64,000 bases of DNA, taken from NCBI GenBank assembly GCA_027924585.1, contig BSBM01000809.1, forward strand, positions 823,001-887,000. The letters are read 5' to 3'. The DNA is from Larix kaempferi. Taxonomy: Eukaryota > Streptophyta > Pinopsida > Pinales > Pinaceae. Below, piece by piece: positions 22,911 through 34,189 of the stretch; position 1 is the stretch's first letter, and every line of letters begins with the position of its first letter. Made by a program: the position numbers and the translations under genes. Below the pieces are notes generated by a model. That model saw only the letters and a program-made list of their open reading frames with translations, was not told the DNA's origin and made no database searches.

Positions 22911-23740
22911 TAGATGTTGCTTGGTGGGGAGGAATGATTTTTACCCTCTCCACCCAGGTTTTATTATTGTAAGTGACATGGTGTTCTTGTTAAGTCCTAT
23001 GTATTGATTAGACATGTAACTCTGGCCATACCTTGATTCTCTAAAATAATATGTGTTGACATATTTACCAGTAGATGTAGCTCTTAACCTAAATTTATTA
23101 AATCTTGAATAAGGAGATTTGAGCTATCATTTTTTTAAGATTAAAAAAAATACTCCTTGATTATGACCCATTTAACTTTTTTCACCCATCATTTTTTAAG
23201 GTTTAAAAAGAAAATACATGATTTTGGGTTTCACATGTGGTTGGGAAAAACCTATCATCGTTAAATTTAAACTAGGAAGTTATATCTTTAATATTTTATT
23301 TTAATGAATTTTAAAAAAGGATTTGTAGGTTTTAAATGTAGTTTATATTGCGGGCGTTTTATTAATTTTAAATAAGAGGTTGTTGTTTGTCATTTTCTTT
23401 ATGTATTAAGAGAACTTAGGATTTTTTAGTGGATGAGATATATAACCATGATAGAAATAACAACAACAACATTAATAACATTTAAGTTGGTTCATTATTT
23501 TAATTACAAATCAAAATATATTTATATTAGTAAAAATAATAATTAAATCTCTAAAAAGTGATTGCACAAGAGTAACAAGGTGCTCTACAGCTTAGTATGG
23601 GAGAGATGTTGTCATTTTACGTTATGTAAAGTAACTTTCCCAAAAAAATTAATTAAAAAACCGAATGTCAGCTCGTAACTTAGTAAAAACAAAAAGTAAT
23701 TAAAAAAATAAAACTAAAAATACACCTAAAGAAATTGGAT
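22911..23740. other. AT-rich stretch without recognised gene
   Basis: No coding region supported. 23,160-23,400 resembles 13,120-13,320 (shared ATTTTATTAATTTT and GAGGTTGTT blocks), a diverged interspersed repeat. Confidence 0.45.
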
Positions 23741-23744
23741 CCCT

Positions 23745-25280
23745 CTCAGTGCCTACTATATCCAAGTTTAATATTGGGGAGGCAGGTGCGCAGGGGAGGG
23801 TCATTTTGGATCTTGAAGGAAATGTAGTTTTAACTTTTGAATGGGGTCTAGGAATAAATAACCAAGTTGAGCGCTACGCCCTCTGTCAAGGTCTGGTGAA
23901 TGTTGTCTCCCTTGAAATCCAATCGATTGTCGTCATATGAGATTCCTTATTAATCCTTTCTCAAACTAGGAAAAAAGGGATCTTGATGACATGTTAGTTA
24001 ACAGGATGGAAAAGTGCATTAATAGGCTTCTCAATCAAATCCTTGATGCTTAGATATTTCATGTGAAATGAGAAAACAACCAACAAGTAGATCATTTTGC
24101 AAATAAGGTGGCTCATTTGACAATTAGGAGCTTGATCATAAATGGGGGTCAACAAATGTCCCTATGTTGGCTTCCTTAAGAATTCTAGAGGCACATCAAC
24201 CCCCTAAGGTTGAAGTTAAAAGTTTTTCGATGGTATTGGGGGTGGATCGAATTACGATGAGGATGGCCCCATTCTTCATAAATAGGCATATCTATCAACC
24301 TTGGGCATTAATTCATGAAGCTAGATGTCATCAGTCCTCGCATGTGGAGGATCCTCTGAGCAAGTACATGAGGATGGTTCACTTGAAATTTGTTCCTTCC
24401 TGTCTACGCTTCGACATTTTATTGTCATTATGAGAGAGCTGAGGGGAAGAAGTGTGGTGTCTATTGTAGTCTGGTGATGGTGTTGCAAGAAGTTGATGAT
24501 ATATCCACCTTCCCCTACATCTTGGGGGAGTAAATTTTGGATGCAGAGTCTGTTGGGCGAGAGGATGATATCCTACATGAAGCTATTGTTAGGTCTAGTT
24601 CAAGCTCTACCTTGTCTCTAATATGGAAATATTGGGATTCAAGAACTTTGGAGGGTTTGTTCTGTTTAGCAATCATGAAGGTTACGATGGATTTAAAGGA
24701 AAAACTACAAGAACTCTCAGATGGAATTTGAGAAGATCAAGCAAACATGCATGACATCCAAATCCATATGAGGTGGATGAACTCATAGATGGAGGGTATT
24801 CTTGTTGTTGTTCGTCATATAACAACACAAGCACCTTCATTGGATTCTCGTATGGAAGAACCTAAGCAGGAAGTCTTTCAGCTCACTTCTCACACATCCT
24901 GTTTAGATTCTCGTCTTAACGATGTGGAGGGAAATTTCCGCACCCATGAAGCTTAAGTAGAGGCAATTGAGGTCACCCTGGAGCATCACGATGCTCTTCT
25001 TGCAACAGAGTAGTCCCGAATTTCAGATTCTGGAAGCAAAGAAAATGATGATACCATGGTTTACCAGCCTATCAATGCAACAATGAATATTTCCATCTCG
25101 GATGATCGCATTGATGAAAATGTAGAAGACAGTCAGGGCAACTAGGATATTGATAGTGAAGAGAGTGTTGACAACAATTGCCATCTATAGGAGGAAGATG
25201 TTGGGGAAAATCATGAGAAAGATGCTAAGCACAACCAAGATGTCCAGGTCATGGACAATGATCCTAATACCCTTTAATTT
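23745..25280 (+). pseudogene. LINE L2 fragment: RNase H and post-RNase H region
   Basis: The 3' part of a LINE of the same type as L1 and L3. RNase H starts SKFNIGEAGAQGRVILDLEG and continues LGINNQVERYALCQGLVN to a stop at 23,938, after which GDSLLIL-like sequence is damaged. After a stop-rich stretch, coding-like sequence resumes from 24,537 in one frame with several point stops: DDILHEAIVRSSSSSTLSLI, WKYWDSRTLEGL, SRLNDVEGNFRTHEA and an acidic tail (DSEESVDNNC, EEDVGENHEKDAKHNQDVQV). The first of these aligns with the ORF in L3 at 52,360-52,450. No poly-A tail or target duplication found, so both ends are approximate. Confidence 0.7.
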
Positions 25281-27600
25281 TGCTTTCATATGAATTTTTT
25301 TTGCAAGCTGCTACTAGGACATTATGTTAGAATTTATAGCAACTTAGGAGAATATGTCTTTTATTAAGACTTATATTTTCAAGGATTACTATAACATAGC
25401 TAAATAATGCTCATAGACTTCTCATAAATCTTGATTTAATATAAATATATGCTAATATATAATTGTGTTAGATATCAAAATGTGTAGAAATGTATTCTTC
25501 AAAATGATAAGTAATAAAATGAGTTTAGTGATAAAGTAAACTTGGATATGCTAATAACATTCAAGCTTATTCTATATATGATGGTGCAAAATATGGTACA
25601 ACTATACATAATTTTAACTAATTAGGTGAAAAAATTGTGGAATATTGGAGAACGATAAAGATATGACTTAAAGAAGAAGAGTGTGCCTTATGCATGCTTG
25701 ATTATGACATAGATACCAAGAAAGTCACACCCCTAATTAAATTGTTTAGAAATTAGCATGACACTCGATCAACCCATATTTAGAGAAGGGTATGAATCAT
25801 TTGTAGGGTATGCTATGATTGGTCCACCCAATAGCAGTATATGCTATGCCATAAAGAGAGGACGTTGGATGATTGAGTGAATTAAAAGTTATGCATGGGT
25901 GATATATTAATGACTTTCGAGTTGAATTACACCATCTAATAGATATTGTGAAATAAGTTTGAATTGATAAATTGAAAATAGTAGAATACAAAGGGATATA
26001 TTGTTTTTAGCAATGTCATTCTCAAAAAATTTAGTGAAAACTGTTAAACTTTGATTATTAAGGGAGTATTTAAACGTGCGAGCGGTACTAATGTATGGTA
26101 ATACTTGATTTTATTAAAAATATTGTTGTGCATTTACAGGGAAAATGTAAGGAATAATATATATTATGCAAGGAGTATTTCAATGAATATCATCTTTTAT
26201 CTCTTGGAAACAAAATGAAAATGATGGTATGATATAGAAAATGTGTGAATATAATGTATCGTGTGATGATTGAATGGTTGCTATGGGTAATGAATGTAAT
26301 TAGCATGAGGAGATAGTTTACATTGTACATGAGTAAAAAAAAATGATATTAAAAACCAATCTTTGGTTCTTTCCCTTTGAGATAATGTGAACCTCGACTT
26401 GAAACTGGTCGGGCATGATGCCTCCTCATCATGCTTAGTTATTATCATGAAGATTGATTGCATTTAAAGATTATGTTATGGATTTTCGAATGTTATCTTG
26501 ATACGATGGTAATGATGGTAAGGCCTAATATTTTTTATATGAATAAAGTAGAATAACAAAATTGTATTATGTATGTAATGTTGGATGATTTTCATAAGTA
26601 TAATTTGATGATGAAGTGAATGAAAAAGGTAATGAATGTCATCTATTGGGGTTTATTGATAATTTATTTTAAAAAATTTGACTCTATATTGAATAAGTGG
26701 TTTTTTTAAATTAATTTAATGTCGAGAGGGGTATTATATTCCATGGTTGGAAGAAAGGGACCTTATGCTATAGAAACTAGTTAGAAGTTATTGAATTTAC
26801 TTTGTTCAAGATTCTGTCATGGTGTAGAAACTACTTTTATTCCCCAAGTTCAACATAGTTTTGAATGAGGTTTATTGAGTCACCCCTTGGATCTCTAACC
26901 ATAGTAAAACTTTTGCTCTTGATGAGTAGGAGTTTTGGTCATGTGGTTGAGGATAGATGAACCCAAACATGGGTGACAGAGGTGTTATGATAGGAACACG
27001 TATATTATCTGTTGTTGAACACTTTTTTATTCATTTATATATAGATTTCTCTTATCCTCCTCTCACCCCCAACCCCAATTCCTTCAGTGATGTTGACTAT
27101 ATGCATTATATTAGAATGTTAGGAATTGTGGTTTGAACTTTGACATAAAGTTAGTTAGGGTTTTATGTTCTAAAATCTATCTTGGACTATTATCAATTTT
27201 AATTGAAAAATGAGGAAAGTACTATTTGGTTAATTGTGTGCAAGTGTAAGGATCTTTGGTGTTTGAAATCTCTTCACGAAATTGTGCACGGAGATTGATC
27301 CCAAACACAGATTATAAGATATAATTTCTCCTTTTTCAATCTAATTGGATTTTAAGTATTAAGCATTAACCCCATGGAAACATATATTGTAATATATATT
27401 TTCTTCTATGTTTGTGATTATTCATCACTCTTACTAGGGATCATAACCTAGCACAACAAAAATCCCCGAAACATAACTAATAACTCTATTGGGGAGAATT
27501 CTCTTGATTCTTCCACTTGGATTGGTTTTCCAATTTCTAAAAGGTTTAGTATATTATTTTGACTATGCTAACATGTTTCTTAGTAAACTCAGGAGTAGGA
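25281..27600. other. AT-rich stretch without recognised gene
   Basis: About 2.3 kb with no coding region I can support. 27,118-27,600 (TGTTAGGAATTGTGG and onward) is LTR-like in composition and might be part of copia D's LTR, but I could not confirm it. The last five bases before element C are AGTTG. Confidence 0.4.
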
Positions 27601-27605
27601 AGTTG

Positions 27606-27965
27606 TGTTACGGAGAAAAACTTCCTATGGCTCGGGGAAGACTACAATAGACAGCTGACTACCAAAAAATAACTCAATTGCCAATGCAATGTTATTATAA
27701 TGAAAATGCTAAGATATGGAGAATAAAACCAACCTTCAACCAGATGTTCGAAGTAGATCCCCGTTGAGATTTCAATCTCTACACTTGAACCTGCAGATTA
27801 GTATCAACAACAAATACAAGCAAGTGCATATAATATGTGAAAGATATTAGCATAATCAATAACATGATCCATGATATCATAAGCAAATGTAACCCAATGC
27901 AATTTAAACAACATTCACAACATCAATTGGACGAGAAAATGAGTATTTCCATTAATTAATAACAA
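27606..27965 (-). repeat. truncated 3' LTR of element C (360 bp)
   Basis: Matches 38,036-38,395 base for base apart from a few substitutions. The match stops after ATTAATTAATAACAA, where the protease gene begins in this copy. CAA is shared between the LTR and the protease sequence at the junction (compare CCAATTCCTACCC at 33,379), so microhomology-mediated deletion is likely. Confidence 0.9.
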
Positions 27966-28792
27966 TTCCTACCCAGAAGAAGGTTGTAGTTGATGGGCGC
28001 ATCAACCACCTCGAATTCAATAGGCACGGATTTCCCACCCAAGTGGACTTCAAGGGAAGGGAGAACACCATGCAGCCTAAACGATCGACCATCGAACACA
28101 GTAAGCATGGTCATAGATTTTGATAAGGGAGGAGAGCCAAGAGCTTTCCAACAATCCAACGAATGATTACTGAGGTGGAAGCACCTTCGTCAACCACCAT
28201 ACGTTTAATGAATTTATCTAAGCACCTCACATGGACTTGAAAAGCCACATGATAAGGCAAGCGCGGATGGATATCAGTAGTGTCGAATTTAATGACGCTA
28301 GGGATACTCTCATCCTGAACTCCCAAAGCAGATAAAAGGGCATTCCTCTGCGAAGGACATGCCTGTAAAACCTCAAGAGCCGACATGGCACACGAAGTTT
28401 GGCCCAAATATTCTACAATGGAGTAGTTCTGGGTGACTCGGGCATTGGGATTATGTGTTGAGCGCTTAAGAACACCTTTCAGTATCCGCGGCATAGTAGT
28501 GGGCTTATCGATATTCAAAGAAGTGTTAGGAGGAGGAGGAGGCTCATTCCCCATATTCGGTTGTGGTGCACCATAATCGCGTTGACGCATAGCAACACTA
28601 ACCTGAGATTGGACCATGTTCACGCATTTGTAGCCACCGGCATGAGAAGAAGACATCATAGTTTCATTAGTCCCATATCTAGTGACAGGAGCATTCAAAG
28701 CCATATTCTGATGATGCAGAAGGGGATATTTCAACACAGTTGGGATCTATGCAAGATGCTTCGATGCTTCTTCAATTCAAGGACACAAGTGA
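27966..28792 (-). pseudogene. pol: element C protease, left copy
   Basis: Gypsy aspartic protease with its N-terminal linker. From right to left: NMGNEPPPPPNTSLNIDKPT, TMPRILKGVLKRS, then NPNARVTQNYSIVEYLGQTS and PSQRNALLSALGVQ. LPYHVAFQVHVRCLDKFIKR leads into the active site VVDEGASTSV (D-x-G-A-S). A one-base frameshift lies right after it (about 28,160), then LDCWKALGSPPL, LPSLEVHLGGKSVPIEFEVV and INYNLLLGRN, where the copy is cut at the LTR junction. The right copy at 32,935-33,971 has the same frameshift. The normal role is cleavage of Gag-Pol. Confidence 0.88.
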
Positions 28793-30020
28793 TGTCACGT
28801 CCCCATTTTGACCCCCTTTGCACTAAATCGTAAATGATGTAATTATTGTAACTTAATCATGGTGAGGAGCTCAAGGCCAAGGCCCCGCCATTGATTTATC
28901 GTTTTATGTACCGGAAATTAATGAGATAGATGCGTATGGTTCTTGTGCTAGAAGGGCACGATGTAAATAAGACATCATGTAAATACGAATTTAATGAAAG
29001 ATACCCACAACTAGCTACGCAATGCAACAAAGAGATGGGGGCATGATCTTTACAAGGAATAGGGAGGGAAAAATAACCAAACCCTTGAGCCATGGTGTTA
29101 AGCCATTTCATTGAGGAAACCCATGAAATCTCAACTACCCATTTGGTCTCATGCACCCAATCATTTAATTCTTCCAAGAATTGGTTGAGACAATAAATGC
29201 CTTGGGATGGGAGAGGTATGGCTGTCAGTTTTCATGCATGTGGAAGCCATCCACTTGGAAAATTGTGTTCTTGTTGGTTGGGCAAGAAAACCCCCACGAA
29301 ATGGACCCAAAGCCATTCTTCACCCATGGCATTCTTCCTCTCACGCAGTCTGAGCCTGTTGGGGTTTTATCCTTCACGTTTTCCACCATTTCTTGTGTTT
29401 TTCCATGCCCATAAACTCGTTTTTGGTTAGCTCATTGGCTGGGAGAAGAGAGCCACGATTTTTGGGGTTATGGAGGCCATTTTTGCCCACGAAATGCCCA
29501 TGAGTATTCTTCTGAAAACGAATCTGCTCTCCTGGGGTTGATTTCCCATTTCTCCTTTTTGTTTTGGTTGCCCACGTTATCCTGGAACTGTTAGAAACCC
29601 AACTGCTGGTTGGTATGGCTGATTCTGGTGTATCTATGGCTATGTGAGACCCTGTTGTTCCCTAGCTCCTTGTGGAGATCATGCCCAGCTCGGGGGTGGC
29701 AGTGGTGCTGAGAAATTGAAGAGCACACTGGCCTATGGTTGGGTGGAACGTTGCAGAAGCGTAGCTGGTTGTTTGGGACTACTTCATTAAGATAAGTATT
29801 CTCTTATGCTATCTCTCAATTGTTAATTGATGAATATCTTGAATGTATGATGGATGTGTCAAACGAATTTACTTCCGCTGTGTATTCAAATGTTTATGCA
29901 ATTGCATATGTTCATCTTCTTCTCAAATTGAATGTTTAATTACTGATTTATGGGGCTAGATGCCCGGTTTAACCTCACGATCCTCTCCATCTAGCTGGTA
30001 GGATGGGAGGGGACGTGACA
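28793..30020 (+). repeat. solo LTR s1 (1,228 bp)
   Basis: Starts TGTCACGTCCCC and ends GGGGACGTGACA, a perfect 12-bp terminal inverted repeat, flanked by AGTGA at 28788-28792 and 30021-30025. The paralogous gag at 34,190-34,215 lacks it, which proves the insertion. TG...CA ends with 5-bp duplications and no internal coding indicate a solo LTR left by LTR-LTR recombination. Strand given is by sequence order only, as the transcription direction is unknown. Short ORFs inside are not genes. Confidence 0.87.
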
Positions 30021-31368
30021 AGTGAATAAGATGATCCTCCCCACAAAGTTTGCAAGGAAATTTCACCTTATGTCTTGGCTTACGGTCCCCACCATCATTT
30101 CCGCCGTCCCGAGGAGGGTTGACGTTCTCTTTTCTAGGAGTATTTCGATTACTTCCATTATTCCCATTATTCCCACCCTTACGATTTTGTCTCCCCTTCT
30201 TCTTTCCACCAGGTTGTTGGTTACCTGATGGGTTTGCCGACTATATAGAATGGACATCGACCAATTGGGTGGAAGTGGATGAGGCGTGAGCCTATCCGGG
30301 GGTAGATTGGCTAATAGACAAATTTTGCATTTGATTTGTAACCAAGCCTACGGGTTGAGTACTTGTGGATCCAACAATGCCATCAGCATGTGGTCCAGGA
30401 ACAGGCTTTGTCTCATGACGTGATCGCGGTGCGTCAGGAATAATATCGTACAAGATACCAGACTGAGCATAGAGTAAATCTAGCTCCTAAGCTTTGAATA
30501 TAGATTGCTCCTCAGTCGTAATTTCGGACACCGAAATGTCCTTAGATATGTAGGGAAGCAAATACTTGAGGAACCACTCCAACATAAAGTCTGGAGGAAT
30601 GTTGGCTTTCACTAGCCTCTTCCGTCGATGCCACTTTTGAATGTGATCAGATATGTGAGTGGCCTTGTTCTGGCGGAAGGTAGATAAAATTTCGGTGCTA
30701 GTATCGTAACGAACTAGAAACTGAAAGTGATCGAAGAAAATCAAATCTATCTCATTAAAACCCCTGTAAGTGCCCCCAAGAAACTCGACATACCACTTCG
30801 GGGATGCCCCCGTGAGGGTGCGTTGAAATAGTCTGAAACGAATAGAGTTGTGATTTAACAAATTCGAGGAGCACCAAAGGTGAAAAGTCATAACAGGATC
30901 ACCCGGATCCTCACCATTCTTCCCTTTGAACTTCGGAATGTCAGAAGGGAGCTTGGTAGGGATTGGAGGCCAAGAAGGATCGTGACACACCAGATCATTT
31001 GTGAGGTTCGAAAGATCTAGTAGATTCAAACGAGAAAGAAATGGGAGTTGTGGCTGTGAAGCTGGATTGAAGGCTCCCAAAAGAGGCTGACCTTGCGGAC
31101 CGTAGTGATGATATGAACCATGACCATGACCAAAGGGATGATAAAAACCTCCACCTTGACCCGTGTAAGGGTACGAAGGTATATATGTGTTATAAGAACC
31201 ATAGTGAGGAGGGTTATAGTCAGGGCCAGAACTGGCTGCATTATAAGAAGGATTACCACCATAATTATGGGGCATATAGGTGCTAGTCATAGCAGGAGCA
31301 GTCGAGTAATGACCTTAAGTGTAGGGTGTGTTCCCACCCCCATTGTTGGGAATGTTCCCACCCCCAGA
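30021..31368 (-). pseudogene. gag: element C gag, left copy
   Basis: Gag with an N-terminal Gly/Tyr/Pro-rich part (MPHNYGGNPSYNAASSG, HYGSYNTYIPSYPYTGQ, HGHGSYHHYGPQGQPLLGAF) and the core open at 31,290-30,487: WPPIPTKLPSDIPKFKGKNG, FHLWCSSNLLNHNSIRFRLF, QRTLTGASPKWYVEFLGG, HFQFLVRYDTSTEILSTFRQ. After a stop come LYAQSGILY, the basic, Asn/Gly-rich tail and the zinc knuckle. Solo LTR s1 splits the knuckle: the CKLCGEDHL part lies at 30,021-30,060 and the rest at 28,745-28,792. The N-terminal end is cut at 31,368 by the copia segment. Confidence 0.9.
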
Positions 31369-32933
31369 AGATATAGAAGTGACATAGATTGAAATTTTTT
31401 AATACAACCCAGTAATTTTCTCAAGGGAAAGTTCAAACACAAATCACATGTAGTTAATGTATCCATTATTGAAGATCCACTGGATGTCGACATCAGTGAT
31501 GACCTTACTTAGAACAATCATTTTTCACATTTAAGAATCCCACATTTTGAAGATAGGAAGGGACCTAGTGTAGATGAATCTCAACATGGATGGTCCCTAG
31601 ATAGTTTGTGAGTTTGTGGATCTTGAGAATTTTAACCTTATGATTGTTTTGAGACAACTTGATGGACCATTGTGGATATAATTCAACATGAATGATTATC
31701 CAAGAATGTGGGAGATTCATAATTTGGGAGTTTGGGGAGGTGGAACCTAGGAACTCAGGAATATAATTTGGAAGCTACACATTTATGAGGGTTACTAAGC
31801 AACTTTATGGAGCTCTACTTGGTCTAGGCACTATTTTAAGAGAAGAAATTTATAAAGAATGTGTGGTTCTACTTGGTTTTAAAGTTTTATTTTTTAGTGA
31901 GTGTGATTTGTCTTTAGTTAATATCTTTTTCTTTTAGTATTAAAGTGTGTTTTGTATTTAGTTAGTATGTTTTGTTTTTAGTACCGTAAGCCTTAAAAGA
32001 TGGTGTTAGAATATAAGGTTTACTTTTGAAATAAAGTCACCTTATGACTTTAGGTTGTAATTTAAGTAATGATGCTTTTGTTCACTTTTCTGTAAAGCGG
32101 TCTATCTTACATTGAGAAGTGGAAAATACTTGCCTAGTGTGTAACCCTATATAAAGTGGTGAACTCTGGCGTAATAGGGATTGAAGTATTACATAATACC
32201 ATAGTATGTCACCGCCTTTATATTTATCTAATCTTGATTCTAGCCTCAACCCTATCTAGGGATTCTAAGTATTCATGTTCTAAATTTATTTATATTATAG
32301 TATCAACGTAGGAAATCTTGATTGTTGCATTCCACATTCCTTCCAAGATTGTTGAAGTGATCCCATATGAAACAAATACTAGGAATTCGATTGAATTTTG
32401 TCATCATGGAAGACACATATTGAGGAGAGAACTACTCATCACAATGAAAATTCCATGACAAAGTTACTCAGGTGCAATTTTGTTTCCAAAGTCTCATAAT
32501 GAGTTTATTTCCTTGGATTTGTAAATGGTTTGGAAGTGTATAGAGGGGCATATTTAATCATATATTATTCTCTTTTCTTTTTACCACTTGGAGTTTATAA
32601 CTATTAAATTATGTTCAACATTTACAATTTTGTTGGATACCTAATCCTACAGGATTAAGGATATTGTCAAATATTGTAAATAATTAATTTCAGTTACTAG
32701 AAAGCGAGATGAAGAGTCACAGACATTTGGTATTTGAATCCCAAAGGTCACCTAACATCATGTATACATAAAGCATTCTCCTTTAATTGAATATCATCCA
32801 TGGAGATATTCCTCCAGGTCTGATAGTGGTATCAACGCATGTCATAAATCTAGTCTAGCCTTTGTCTAGAATTCCTTAGTGTGACTCGCAAGCCCATATT
32901 CCTATCAATATCTCCTAGGAGCCCTCCTGCTCT
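31369..32933 (+). repeat. copia segment inside element C (copy of D)
   Basis: Nearly identical by eye to 41,089-43,485 without solo LTR s3. It contains the end of a copia gag region, sequence with no recognisable ORF, a PPT-like AAAAGATGG and an LTR-like part from TGTTAGAATATAAGG (32,004) to about 32,825. TATATAAAG lies near 32,150, and the LTR-like part is followed by TGGTATCAACGCATG (32,827), a diverged tRNA-Met primer site. Its ends abut gag (left) and the pro linker (right) of element C, with no visible target duplication. Confidence 0.8.
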
Positions 32934-32934
32934 A

Positions 32935-33971
32935 TGTCCGTGAAGAGGATGGATCCGGCTCCGCGGTGGCTTATTGAATTTGACGGTATGCAAGCTCAGC
33001 TGCAGGTAACGGCATAGCCATTCCAATGTGCGGAATGTCTCGAGACGAGGCACTCGTGGACGGTAAAGTCCATGAATCATTAAAATATGAGGTCCGGAAG
33101 GATACATTACTTAATGAGGATGGCGCACTATCGGAAACGGTTCCAATAAAGGAAATTGGTGAAACAAAGTCGAATGATCCCATCAAGGATGGATACAATC
33201 CTACACCAATGTTCCCAGTTTCCGGCTGAGAATCTTTGATCTGGGGAACAACAGTTCCCGACGATGCTATGGAATTAGAACTAGGGAAGTCTAGCTCATC
33301 GACCGTCACAATTCTTCCTTCATAAGGAAAGAAAATAACTCTAAATATGGAGGACACGATCGATTTCATTACGTAGATCCAATTCCTACCCAGAAGAAGG
33401 TTGTAGTCGATGGGCACATCAACCACCTCGACTTCAATAGGCACGAATGTCCCACCCAAGTGGACCTCAAGGGAAGGGAGAATACCATGCGGCCTAAACG
33501 ACTGACCATCGAACGTAGTAAGCATGGTCATAGATTGTGATAAGGGAGGAGAGCCAAGAGCTTTCCAACAATCCAATGAATGATTACTAAGGTGGAAGCA
33601 CCTTCGTCAACCACCGTACGTTTAACGAATTTATCTAAGCACCTCACATGGACTTGAAAGGCCACATGATAAGGCAAGCGAGGCTGGATATCAATAGTGT
33701 CGAATTTAATGACGCTATGGATACTCTCATCCTGAACTCCCAAAGTAGACAAAAGGGCGTTCCTCTGCGAAGGACATGCCTGTAAAACCTCAAAAGCCGA
33801 CATGGCACATGAAGTTTGGCCCAAATATTCTACAATGGAGTAGTTCTGGGCGGCTCGGGCATTGGGATTGTGCACCGAGCGCTTAAGAACACCTTTCGGT
33901 ATCCGTGGCATAGTAGTGGGCTTCTCGATATTCAAAGACGTGTCAGGAGGAGGAGGAGGCTCATTCCCCAT
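32935..33971 (-). pseudogene. pol: element C protease, right copy
   Basis: Same order as the left copy: NMGNEPPPPPDTSLNIEKPT, NPNARAAQNYSIVEYLGQTS, LPYHVAFQVHVRCLDKFVKR, active site VVDEGASTLV, then the same one-base frameshift at about 33,575, LDCWKALGSPPLSQSMTMLT, LPSLEVHLGGTFVPIEVEVV and IDYNLLLGRNWIYVMK. It extends further than the left copy through an acidic/Ser-rich linker (GRIVTVDELDFPSSNSIASS) to AAELAYRQIQ at 32,971. That aligns with the pre-RT linker of element F near 62,390. It is broken at about 32,934 by the copia segment, so RT is missing. Confidence 0.88.
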
Positions 33972-34189
33972 ATTCGGTTGTGGTGCACCATAATCGCATT
34001 GACGCGTAGCAACACTAAACTAAGATTGGACCATGTTCATGCATCCATAGCCACCGGCATGAGAATAAGACGTTGTAGTTTCATTAGTCCCATATCTAGT
34101 GACGAGAGCATTCAAAGCCATATTCTAATGATGTAGAAGGGGATCTTTCAACACAGTTGGGATCCATGCAAGATGCTTCAATCCTTCTT

